Assembly (NCBI GenBank): GCA_963834715.1
Contig: CAWIDE010000001.1
Coordinates: forward strand, 248,001 to 312,000
Reading direction: 5' to 3'
DNA: 64,000 bases
DNA from: CAVSUZ01 sp963834715
Lineage (GTDB): Bacteria > Pseudomonadota > Alphaproteobacteria > Acetobacterales > Acetobacteraceae
Positions 1-8,350 of the stretch are shown here, in pieces (the stretch's first letter is position 1; each line of letters starts with the position of its first letter). The notes under the pieces were generated by a model. That model was not told the DNA's origin, did not search any database, and saw nothing but the letters and a program-made list of their open reading frames with translations. The position numbers and the translations under genes were made by a program.

Positions 1-2
1 AT

Positions 3-1013
3 ACCGACGTAATCGTCGCGGGCGGCGGCCCGGCGGGCGCCGCGACGGCGATCGCCTGCGTCCAGCGCGGTTTGCGCGTACGCCTGTTCGAGCGTGCTGT
101 CTTCTCCGGGCACCGTCCGGGCGAGACATTGCATCCGGGCATCGAGCCTCTGCTGCGCCAGTTCGGCCTGGCTGAGCGGTTTCAGACCGCGGTCGGTGCG
201 CGCCATTCCGGCATTTGGGTGAGCTGGGGCGGCCGGAAGCAGTTCCAGCCCTACCGCACCGACCAGGAGGGCGCATGGCACGGGTTCCAGGTCTCACGGA
301 CCGCCTTCGATCAGCTCCTGCTGGATTACGCGCATGAGCAGGGCGTCGAGGTGCACCAGCCCTGCGCGATCGATCGCGTGCAACTGGGTCAGGAGAACGA
401 GGTTCGCGTGCTGACCGGCGCCGGTCCGTTCTCCGCACGGATCATCGTTGACGCGACAGGGCGGGCAAGCTGGCTTTCGCGCCGGCTCGGCATTGCCAGG
501 AGCGCGCGGTCGCCGCGGCTGATCGCACGATACGGCTATGCCGCAGGGTCTTGTTCCGGACGTTACGAAGCGCCGGAGCTGACAGGGGATTCCAAAGGCT
601 GGCTGTGGACCGCCATGGTGCAGCCGGGACTGTACCACTGGACATATGTCGCGGCGGACGGATCTCGGCCTCACCCGAGTTGGGTGCCGGTCGATTTGCG
701 CGGGCTGACGCCCGTTGGACCATCGAAGGGTGCTGATGTCACCTGGCGCATGGCGACTCACTCCGCGCATCCGGCCTGGTTCATCGTCGGGGATGCGGCT
801 TGCCTGCTCGACCCGCTGTCGTCGAAGGGCGTGCTCCGAGCGATGATGAGTGGCATTGGTGCGGGCCATCTGATTGCGAACGTCCTGGACGGCCGCATTG
901 CCGCTGAGACCGCGGCGAACGTGTACCAGCGCTGGCTGTCGGAGTGGTTTGCGCAGGAGGCCATGCGTCTCGCGACATTCTATCGGCAGCTCGGGATTGC
1001 CGGCTTTACCTGA
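3..1013 (+). CDS. FAD-dependent monooxygenase, tryptophan-halogenase/LodB-like (5' end outside window)
   Basis: The reading frame is open from base 3, so the start codon lies upstream of the window. The first visible residues form the Rossmann dinucleotide motif (VAGGGPAGAATA) that binds the FAD ADP moiety. PGETLHPG about 35 residues later and GDAACLLDPLSSKGV near residue 260 are the second FAD-contact motifs of flavoprotein monooxygenases related to tryptophan halogenases and to LodB/GoxB, which modify residues in partner oxidases. The halogenase WxWxIP signature is not seen, so halogenation is unlikely. About 336 residues are visible and the frame is unbroken to TGA. The next gene is convergent, so no operon partner is visible. 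Substrate unknown; family confident. Confidence 0.85.
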   Translation, partial: TDVIVAGGGPAGAATAIACVQRGLRVRLFERAVFSGHRPGETLHPGIEPLLRQFGLAERFQTAVGARHSGIWVSWGGRKQFQPYRTDQEGAWHGFQVSRTAFDQLLLDYAHEQGVEVHQPCAIDRVQLGQENEVRVLTGAGPFSARIIVDATGRASWLSRRLGIARSARSPRLIARYGYAAGSCSGRYEAPELTGDSKGWLWTAMVQPGLYHWTYVAADGSRPHPSWVPVDLRGLTPVGPSKGADVTWRMATHSAHPAWFIVGDAACLLDPLSSKGVLRAMMSGIGAGHLIANVLDGRIAAETAANVYQRWLSEWFAQEAMRLATFYRQLGIAGFT

Positions 1014-1201
1014 CCGGCCACGGTGACCAAAAAACGAGCGAGAGTGCGCGCCTGGGTCGGGCGCAGAGGCGGCCTGGGCGGCAGCCAAACGCTCGCTGAA
1101 TAGCCGTCCTGTTTCCCCATCAGTCTTATAACGGCCGGCCTGTCGGCTGACCGGTATTGACTCTTTGTTTCGCACGCGGCCGCCCCACCAACCCCGCGCG
1201 C

Positions 1202-1231
1202 ATACCAGTCGGCGGAAGCGCCGACTGGTAT
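1202..1231. terminator. Perfect 13-bp hairpin between convergent genes
   Basis: ATACCAGTCGGCG and its exact complement flank a GAAG tetraloop, followed by an AT-rich tail (cattatattatt). It lies between the converging flavoprotein gene and the DUF4236 gene, where a bidirectional terminator is expected. A REP-like structure is the alternative. Confidence 0.6.
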
Positions 1232-1336
1232 CATTATATTATTCCCGCCCAAGCAGCGCACCAATCCATACGCAACCGGACCGAGAACGGACACACTTCA
1301 CAAGCCTGAGTCGCTCCTTTCGGATACAACACAGGC

Positions 1337-2585
1337 CTAGGTTATCGTGTTGAACTGACCGCCGCACTTTGGACAGCGCACGCTCCCGCTTCGGCCTTTC
1401 GGGAGTTCGCAAGCCCGTCTCACATAGAGGACACCGCTGTACCACGCTATCAGCCTGCGGGGTCGATACATCCACTAGAGGTCGGTTTTCCTGGAGCCGG
1501 TGAACTTTGGGGCCGGTGGCGAAGACAAGCTTCAGGTCCGCCGCCGCCGCCGCAAACTCGGCGCTGGCTTGTGCATTGCTGAACATGAAGGCCTCGTTCA
1601 TACCCCTCGCCGTTGAAAGGTTCAGAAGGCCGTAGCGCATAATTGGAAGCTCTCGGTTGTGCGCGAAACGGCGATGCCGCGACCCGTCCTTGTTTGCCTT
1701 CGCCCATGTTGAGCCCACAACTTGGGCATCGGACGGCACAAATTCGGTCTCCTCAAAGTCTGTCGCGGCCGAGGCAATCTCAAGTTCGGTGATGTCTATC
1801 AGCGCAAAGTCTGATCCCTGGCCTCCATCCACTAGAACGAAGCCGGGGTAAAAGTATGACGTGGATTTGCCCCTCAGGACGTCTATCGCTAAAGGGGGGT
1901 CATCCGTATCAATTAGAGACGCGGCCAACCGTCGGAGAATTGCGGGTCCGCGTGAGACCACGGTGCCCGCCCATCGTCTTGCCTTAACGCGATTGATGAG
2001 CTGCGTCGTCTGCACGCTCCACGCTCGCTGCGAAGATGCCATCTGGCCGAAAGCGGCCTGCATCCTGCGATGTGGCTCGGCAACTTCGGAATCCATATCA
2101 AAGTTGACAGAAATTCTCGTAGCGGCAAGGTTCCGGTCCAGCATCGCCACGTCAGACCGCCGAACGGCGAGCGCTCTACTTGTGCGTCTACGGATCGGCT
2201 TGGCGGCAACTGATATTAAGCTCATCCAGCCGAGTGTTCGTGCCGTCCAGGCCAAGCGTAGCTGCCATTTCGCCTTTCGGGTCTCGGCTTTGATTTCCTG
2301 CTCCCGGCGCCGGGTCGCCACGAGTAGCTCCTTAAAGCCATTGAGCCCCAGAGAGGTCATCTCCGATACGTTTCCGCCGCCAAAGTCTCTCCTGGTGCCT
2401 GGAATCAAGAATGGGTCGGTCGGTAATGGGCCAGACAATTGCGGGTCTCCTATCTGCCCCAAGGAGCGGCCACCACCACCTGAAACATTACCGCGCCATC
2501 CAATCGTAGTCACGAAGCCTTGCCTACCAACCTTTATTCGGACGGGCGGTACAGTCGTAAGTTCTGTGCGAAAACGGGAGTCCAT
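1337..2585 (-). pseudogene. DUF4236 protein with PH-like domain and C-terminal zinc ribbon, frameshifted
   Basis: The start is ATG at 2585, behind AAGGA; an upstream TTG extends the frame only slightly. The N-terminus (FRTEL..VRIKVGRQGFVTTIGWRG) fits DUF4236, a small basic domain found on many bacterial envelope or stress proteins. A helical middle follows, then a compact beta-rich domain (YFYPGFVLVDGG...ALIDITELEIA) resembling bacterial PH domains. The C-terminus starts a zinc ribbon with CPLC. Read straight on, the frame runs to 1239 with junk sequence. A one-base shift near 1385-1395 restores CPKCGGQFNTIT and a TAG at 1337-1339, so the second metal-binding Cys pair is lost. The gene is divergent from the TerY-P triad and may belong to the same stress locus; that link is inferred. 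Confidence 0.6.
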
Positions 2586-2591
2586 AGGCAA

Positions 2592-3448
2592 TCCTTTTCT
2601 GCGGCCGGCATCTCCAGCCCCAGAGATTATCCGCCGCGCTGAAAGAAGGGCTCACCCCAAATGCCCGGTCAAGACACCTGGCCGCAGAAAATCCAGGCCA
2701 GGAATGCGCCCCTGCCCCCGACGCCTCCTAAATCCTTGAACACACCAGACATTGCTGTTGCCGTCGCGGCAATGGCTCCTGCAACGAGCTAGGATCTTCC
2801 CAGCCGATGCCGGCTATCCATCGCCGGCCCGAAATCGGTACTCCAATCGGTACTCTATCAGCAGGCAGAGGCATTCTACGTCGTTATCGTCCAGGATATG
2901 GCCGGAAATGGCCCGCTCCCCTGGGCCCTGCATAGTCACCACCTCGGCGCCAATCTGCGGATCGTTCGAGCGCGTGCACCATACCTCGTCGTATGCCCGG
3001 ATGGTCGCCTCGGCCACGGCCTGCGACGCCACTTCGCGGGTCTTGTGCGGATGTTCGCACCCGGCACCACGTATCCTGCCAACAGCAAAATGCCGTTTAT
3101 CAAGGGACGCAGCCTGAGAGCGGGAACGACCTCGGGCGGGTTCAGAACAGTTCGGTCGCATTACTAAAGCTGAATTAGCTTGCTTGGACCTATGGCCCGT
3201 CGGTAAGCTCAGGAACCGATGCTGGTATGATAAGCCCGTGTCAGGTATGGAAACTGTCCCCTTAACGCGTCGTTGTTTAATATTGACTTGCGGAAGCGCC
3301 AGGCCTTCCTGCTCAGTCATTGCTTTTCACGAGTTTGCTGTGCAGTCTCCTCCTAATAAAGGCTGGTTGATAGCTGGGCCATGTCAACCGTCGCCTTAAT
3401 GGCACAGTCTCCCCGCACGGCCATGACCCATCCTCTGCCACTCGATCC
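2592..3448. other. Intergenic stretch with one weak minus-strand ORF
   Basis: This lies between the DUF4236 gene and the VWA gene, which diverge, so their promoters should sit here. A minus-strand frame at 2814-3320 is open; its last ~70 residues (from EVASQAVAEATIRAYDEVW) look protein-like, but I recognise no family and see no good ribosome binding site. I see no RNA gene or mobile element. Confidence 0.35.
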
Positions 3449-3460
3449 ATGAGAGGCCCC

Positions 3461-4128
3461 ATGAGCCACACTGATCAGATCCCTTTCACGCCTCCGGACT
3501 TCGTAGCCAATCCGGAGCCGCGCTGTCCTTGTCTGCTGCTGTTGGACACATCCGGGTCAATGCACGGCAGACCCATAGAGGGTCTTCGAGTTTTTAAAGA
3601 GGAGTTGACCATAGATGCTATGGCTATGCAGCGCGTTGAGGTCGCCGTAGTCACGTTCGGGCCTGTGCAGGTGGTCTCGGATTTCCAAACGGCCGATGCA
3701 TTCCAACCACCAGTGCTTTCAGCGTCGGGCGATACCCCGATGGGAGCGGCGATTCTCCAGGGCCTAGATATGCTTGAGGCCAGAAGTCAACATACAGGCA
3801 TAGTGGTATCGGCTATTACCGCCCCTGGGTGTTCCTGCTCACCGACGGTGCCCCAACGGATGCTTGGCAGCTCGCAGCAGAGAAGGTTAGGGCGGGGGAT
3901 AATCAGGAGCGCAAGTCTTTCAGCTTCTTCGCTGTTGGAGTGGAAGGCGCAGACATGGGGAGGCTGGCCGCCATATGTAGCCCGGACCGACCGCCGTTGA
4001 AGCTCAAGGGCCTGAGCTTCCGCGAACTGTTTACGTGGCTCTCCAGCTCTCTTGGTGGAGTTGCTCGATCTCAACCCGGCCAACTTGTCGCGCTTCCAGC
4101 GCCATCGGGCTGGTCTTCGGTCGGATGA
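3461..4128 (+). pseudogene. TerY-like von Willebrand factor A protein, one-base frameshift
   Basis: The metal-ion-dependent adhesion site is complete when both frames are joined: DTSGS near residue 25, GDTPMG near 90, and LLTDGAPTD in the second frame. TerY proteins of this size (about 215-220 residues) are the VWA arm of TerY-P triads, thought to scaffold a phosphatase and a kinase in tellurite/stress signalling. The first frame runs from ATG 3461 (behind GAGG) to about 3783. The rest reads in frame from 3784 as KSTYRHSGIGYYRPWVFLLTDG. Adding back one A in agaagtca restores a continuous protein, so a single-A deletion is the likely lesion. The stop overlaps the phosphatase start (ATGA), which implies translational coupling. 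Confidence 0.8.
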
Positions 4129-4486
4129 AAAACAAGGCGTGGCGGACTGCACATGCGTCCGTCATCGGCACCTCGCATGCGAAAACCGGCTCGCCGTGTC
4201 AGGATGCCGGGGCATGCACCGTCCTGACAGCCGTTGACGGCAGCGAAGTGTTGCTAGCAGCCGTATCGGACGGCGCGGGGACAGCAGGCCGATCAGAGGT
4301 CGGGTCTGCGCTCACCGTCGGCAGGTTCCTGGAATATTTCGCCGAAGCTGCCATGTCGGACCCCCGACTGCAATCAATGGACAAGGAGTTTGCCATAAGA
4401 TGGCTTGAACTCTGTACAGGGCACCATCGCCACGTTGGCAGACACGGAACGGCGTCCAATCAGCGATTATGCATGCACCGTGCTAG

Positions 4487-6001
4487 TCTTACTGTGTCAT
4501 AAAAATCCCCTTGTACAATTCGATCCTCGTTATGTACGGATGGAGATTCTCACTCGCGGAGGCGGAGTGTGGGTCTCGAATCCGACAGACACGGCAGCGA
4601 ATCACGATTCGCGGCCTATGTGGAGGCACTGACAGCGACGCTCGGACACGCCGACCGAGCGGCGCCGTTCCACTCTTACTGTACTGGTTTGGTGTTGCCC
4701 GGCCCGCGGAAGAGCATCGAACCGATGGCCGCCCGTGTAGCACCGGCACGGGTGCAGGCGACGCACCAATCGCTGCATCATCTTGTCGCCAAAGCCGACT
4801 GGTCGGACGAGGCGGTGCTCAACGTCGTGCGTCAGCAAGTGTTACCCTCCATCGAGCAGCACGACGCGATCCGTGCATGGATTATCGACGATACCGCATT
4901 TCCCAAGAAGGGGACGCATTCGGTTGGCGTCGCGAGGCAGTACTGCGGTCAGCTCGGCAAGCAGGATAATTGCCAGGTCGCGGTGAGTTTGTCAATCGCC
5001 AACGACCACGCCAGCCTGCCGATCGCGTACCGGCTGTATCTGCCGGAAGTGTGGGCCAATGACGTGGCCCGACGCGCCAAGACAGACATTCCCGATGACA
5101 TTGCGTTCCAGACCAAACCACAGATCGCCCTGGGGCAGATCCAATCGGCGCTGCTGGCCGGCGTGCCACCGGCAACTCTGCTGATGGATGCAGGCTATGG
5201 CGTCGATACCGAGTTCCGCGATGGCATCACCGAACTTGGCTTGCGCTATGTCGCCGGCATTCCCTCTTCCACCAGCGTCTGGGCTCCGGGCACGGCGCCG
5301 AAGCGACCGAAACGCTGGAGCGGAAATGGGCGCCCGCCGAAGCTGGTGCGACGCGATGCGAAGCATAAGCCGGTGTCTGTCAAGGAATTGGCACTGAGAT
5401 TGCCGAAACAGCAGTGGCACAGCGTCACTTGGCGCGAAGGCAGCAACGCCAGGCTGACGTCTCGTTTTGCTGCGGTACGGGTGCGGCCCGCGCATCGTGA
5501 CTATTATCGCACCAGCCCGAGACCGGAAGAATGGTGCTTGATCGAATGGCCGAAGGGAGAGACAGAGCCAACTAAATATTGGTTGTCGACGCTCTCGGCC
5601 GATATGCCGCTGCGGAATCTGGTCAATCTGGCCAAACTGCGCTGGCGGATTGAGCGCGACTATCAGGAATTGAAGCAGGAGCTTGGGCTCGGCCACTATG
5701 AAGGACGCGGCTGGCGTGGCTTTCATCATCACGCCACGCTGACGATCGCAGCCTACGGCTTCCTGATCTCGGAACGGAGTGCGATTCCCCCCTCAGGAGA
5801 ACCTCGAGCCCGGATCTTCCAAATGCCTTCTCTACCCCGCAGTTACCGACCCCGTGGGTCCCCCAGTCAGGCCTGAGCGCCATGTCTTCAACTCCATTGC
5901 CACGGTCCGTATCGCGATCGCTCATGCATTGGTGCAAACTCTCCCGCGCTGCCCTCGCTGCCAGCGCATTACGTCGCGCAGGAATTTATGACACAGTAAG
6001 A
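4487..6001. mobile_element. IS701-family insertion sequence, 1515 bp
   Basis: The ends are a perfect 17-bp inverted repeat beginning TCTTACTGTGTCATAAA (4487-4503 and, inverted, 5985-6001). The element is flanked by direct repeats CTAG at 4483-4486 and 6002-6005, which fits the YTAR target duplication of the IS701 family. It sits inside the PP2C gene, and excision restores that frame exactly. Confidence 0.92.
4569..5876 (+). CDS. IS701-family transposase
   Basis: This 435-residue DDE transposase starts with GTG behind GGCGGAG. Family hallmarks are the first catalytic region IIDDTAFPKKGTHSVGVARQYCG (residues about 105-127), LLMDAGYG near 205 holding the second aspartate, and WRIERDYQELKQELGLGHYEGRGWRGFHHHATL near 365-397 with the final glutamate. 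The frame is uninterrupted, both element ends are intact, and so this copy may still move. It mobilises only itself. Confidence 0.9.
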   Translation: MGLESDRHGSESRFAAYVEALTATLGHADRAAPFHSYCTGLVLPGPRKSIEPMAARVAPARVQATHQSLHHLVAKADWSDEAVLNVVRQQVLPSIEQHDAIRAWIIDDTAFPKKGTHSVGVARQYCGQLGKQDNCQVAVSLSIANDHASLPIAYRLYLPEVWANDVARRAKTDIPDDIAFQTKPQIALGQIQSALLAGVPPATLLMDAGYGVDTEFRDGITELGLRYVAGIPSSTSVWAPGTAPKRPKRWSGNGRPPKLVRRDAKHKPVSVKELALRLPKQQWHSVTWREGSNARLTSRFAAVRVRPAHRDYYRTSPRPEEWCLIEWPKGETEPTKYWLSTLSADMPLRNLVNLAKLRWRIERDYQELKQELGLGHYEGRGWRGFHHHATLTIAAYGFLISERSAIPPSGEPRARIFQMPSLPRSYRPRGSPSQA

Positions 6002-6970
6002 CTAGGCGCGGTGGTTAGCGCCCACGCAGCGGCGTATCTCCAGATCGGCGATGGCGCAATCGTCGTAGCGACAGAGGAACCTGGTGAATACACCTGGGTC
6101 TTTTGGCCGCAGCATGGCGAATACGCCAACAGCACCTACTTCCTCACCCAGGATGCTGCTTCCGAAGCACTGATGTTCGAGACTGGACCACCAGTCCAGG
6201 AGGTCGCGATATTCTCCGACGGCATCGAGCGCCTGGTTCTCGATATGGTGGCTCGCACAGTTCACTCGCCAGCATTCAGGCCCGTCTTCCAATGGCTGGC
6301 GAAGACGGCACCCGAAGCTGCGCAAGAGACAGGGCAGGCCCTGGCTGCATATTTGTCGTCAGACCACGTCACTAGCCGCACAGACGATGACAAGACACTC
6401 GTGATGGCGACACGCGTCTCCACCGCCGGACTTCAGGATTAACGGAGTGGCTGTTCCTCGTGTTTTCGACGCGAACCGGACGCCAGTCGTTCTCGGGAAA
6501 GAACTCGGTCGCGGGGTGAAGGCGCAGTCCACGACATCCAAGGCCGGCCCGACAGCGTCGCTAAGATATACCTGAGGCAACCAGCACCAGCGCATCAAGC
6601 GAAGCTGACTGCGATGACAGCAATGGCCAGCTCTGGCTTGCTACGGCTGGCCGCCTGGCCCACGAGTACGTTACACGACGCACCTGGCTCCATCGTTGGC
6701 TTCATGATGCCTAAGGTGATGGGCCACAATCCGGTATTCAAGCTCTACGGGCCGAAGCTGCGGCTTCAGGAGTTCCCCCATGCTGACTGGCGCTTCTTGA
6801 TTTATGCGGCTGCAAACACAGCCCGTGCCTTTTCTACAATACACGCTGCCGGGCTTGTCATCGGAGACGTCAATCGTGGCAACCTCGTTGTGGGATGCTA
6901 CAGTCCGTCTCATTGATTGCGACAGTTTCCAGGTCTCCAAAGACAAGCACACTTGGTTGTGCGAGGTGGT

Positions 6971-8336
6971 GCCGTCGCGAATTGTGTGGAAATTCGGTGG
7001 CGAGGTCTCCGATGCAATGAATAGCGGTTCAAGCTGCTAGGTCAATGCACGGAGGAATGAGCTTCTCGGGAAGCGTCTGCCAACCATCGACCTTCCGCAT
7101 GGTGATCTGACCCGAGGCGAGTAGGGCCCAAAACAACATCGCCGCGGTTTCCGCCGACGGCAGCACCGTCTGCGTTTTGATCCGTCTCCTAAATTCTTCG
7201 TGGAGTCGCTCGATAGCGTTCGTGGTTCGCGCCGACTTCCACTGGCTTTCGGGCAACCGGGTGAAGGTGAAGAGCCGGTCGCCGGCTTCTTCCAAGCTCT
7301 GGGCCACAGCGCGGCATTTCAGTCGCCATTTGCGTAGGAAGGCTCGGCGCTTAGCCTCGATCTCCTTTGCCGTCTTTGCATAGATCATGTCGTTGTAGTC
7401 GGCGGAGATCTCGTCGTGCAGTGAATCAGGCGCGTGCGCCAAAAGATTGCGGTGTTTATGCACGGTGCAGCGCTGGGTGGGAACTTCTGGCCACAACGAG
7501 GCAAGTGCCTTTTCCAGCCCGGCGGCACCATCGACGATCAGGAATTCGGGGGTTGGCAAACCACGGGCAATAAGATCATTGAGCACGCCACGCCACGCGG
7601 CTTCGCTTTCGCCCCCCATGTTTCGCGCCGCGAGCAAAACCTTCTGGCCATCGCGGCGAATGCCCAGGACCACCAGGAGCGAAATGTTGGTGGCCTTGCG
7701 GTCGAGCCGCACGCGCACCCCGCTGCCATCGAGAATCAGCCGGACAATGTCCGCGTTTGCAAGCTCGCGCCGCGTCCAGGCTTCCCAATCGGACTTCACC
7801 TTGCGCCACACGCGGCTGACTACGTCCTTGCCAACCGCGCCCTTGAACAGCGCCGCAAGCGCCCGTTTCACTCGCCGGGTATTGGTGCCGGCGAGATATG
7901 TCGATGCAATGAGCGCTTCGACCTGCCGGGTCATCCGCGCGTAGCGGGGCAGCACGGTGCTCTGCCATTCTCGGCTAGCCCCGTCCCCAGCAACCAGCCG
8001 GGCCCGAGGAACCGCGATCTCGATTGGGCCAAATGATCCAAGAAGCCGGCGCGTCCGCGTACCGTGCCGGTAGCCACCGCCCGAACCCCTTTGGTAGCGG
8101 CTGCGCCCCAGGGCCGTCGTCACCTCCTGCTCAATCATTTCCTCCAGGAAGCCCCGTACCCGCTCCCGCAGCTCGGCTTCGATGGGGTCGAACCAGGCCT
8201 CCGAAGTGAGCAGCGGCGCCGTATCTATCGTGCTATTTTTGTCCATGGCGTGGTCTCCGCCGGCGCGACAACGCCGGTTACGAGTCGTTGATCCAACTCG
8301 GAGATTACGCCACCTCTATTTCCACCACTTCCGCGA
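6971..8336. mobile_element. IS256-family insertion sequence
   Basis: The two ends are imperfect inverted repeats of about 35 bp: TCGCGAATTGTGTGGAAAT near 6975 matches the reverse complement TCGCGGAAGTGGTGGAAAT near 8335, and both continue with ggtggcg and tctccga. No matching 8-9 bp duplication is visible around this copy alone, so its flanks may have been altered by deletion. Borders are good to a few bases. Confidence 0.75.
7029..8246 (-). CDS. IS256-family (MULE-like) transposase
   Basis: This 405-residue protein has the IS256 layout: an N-terminal zinc-ribbon-like/HTH part with EVTTALGRSRYQR and GYRHGTRTRRLLGSFGPIEIAVPRAR, then the conserved targeting block RMTRQVEALIASTYLAGTNTRRVKRALAALF. 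The catalytic residues lie in LILDGSGVRV (first D), FLIVDGAAGLEKAL (second D) and NAIERLHEEFRRR (E). The frame is intact, so the element may be active. The stop lies close to the left end of the element, as usual in this family. Confidence 0.92.
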   Translation of the reverse strand: MDKNSTIDTAPLLTSEAWFDPIEAELRERVRGFLEEMIEQEVTTALGRSRYQRGSGGGYRHGTRTRRLLGSFGPIEIAVPRARLVAGDGASREWQSTVLPRYARMTRQVEALIASTYLAGTNTRRVKRALAALFKGAVGKDVVSRVWRKVKSDWEAWTRRELANADIVRLILDGSGVRVRLDRKATNISLLVVLGIRRDGQKVLLAARNMGGESEAAWRGVLNDLIARGLPTPEFLIVDGAAGLEKALASLWPEVPTQRCTVHKHRNLLAHAPDSLHDEISADYNDMIYAKTAKEIEAKRRAFLRKWRLKCRAVAQSLEEAGDRLFTFTRLPESQWKSARTTNAIERLHEEFRRRIKTQTVLPSAETAAMLFWALLASGQITMRKVDGWQTLPEKLIPPCIDLAA

Positions 8337-8350
8337 GTACGTCATGAAAG

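Larger units (their letters stand above)
4125..6442 (+). pseudogene. PP2C-family Ser/Thr phosphatase of the TerY-P triad, split by IS701
   Basis: The N-terminal part (SHAKTGSPCQDA, then LAAVSDGAGTAGRSEVGS) holds the first PP2C metal-binding aspartates. The distal part at 6002-6442 supplies LQIGDGAIVV and IFSDGIERL, the remaining metal sites. Removing the IS701 copy (4487-6001) and one CTAG repeat joins YACTVL directly to GAVVSAHAAAY in frame. One further lesion remains: near 4409-4416 the frame must shift by one base to pass from RWLEL to VQGTIATLADTE. PP2C enzymes dephosphorylate the partner kinase or its targets. The start overlaps the VWA stop, and the kinase start (GTG 6447) follows four bases after the stop, so this was one operon. 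Confidence 0.8.

Noticed and set aside
294..1175. Long minus-strand ORF opposite the flavoprotein gene
   Set aside because: Its codons mirror the strongly supported plus-strand gene; the product is Arg/Pro-rich with no domain, typical of an antisense shadow in GC-rich DNA.
3461..4128. Programmed frameshift in the VWA gene
   Set aside because: No slippery heptamer is at the shift; adding one A to agaagtca repairs it, and neighbours show similar simple indels, so decay is likelier.
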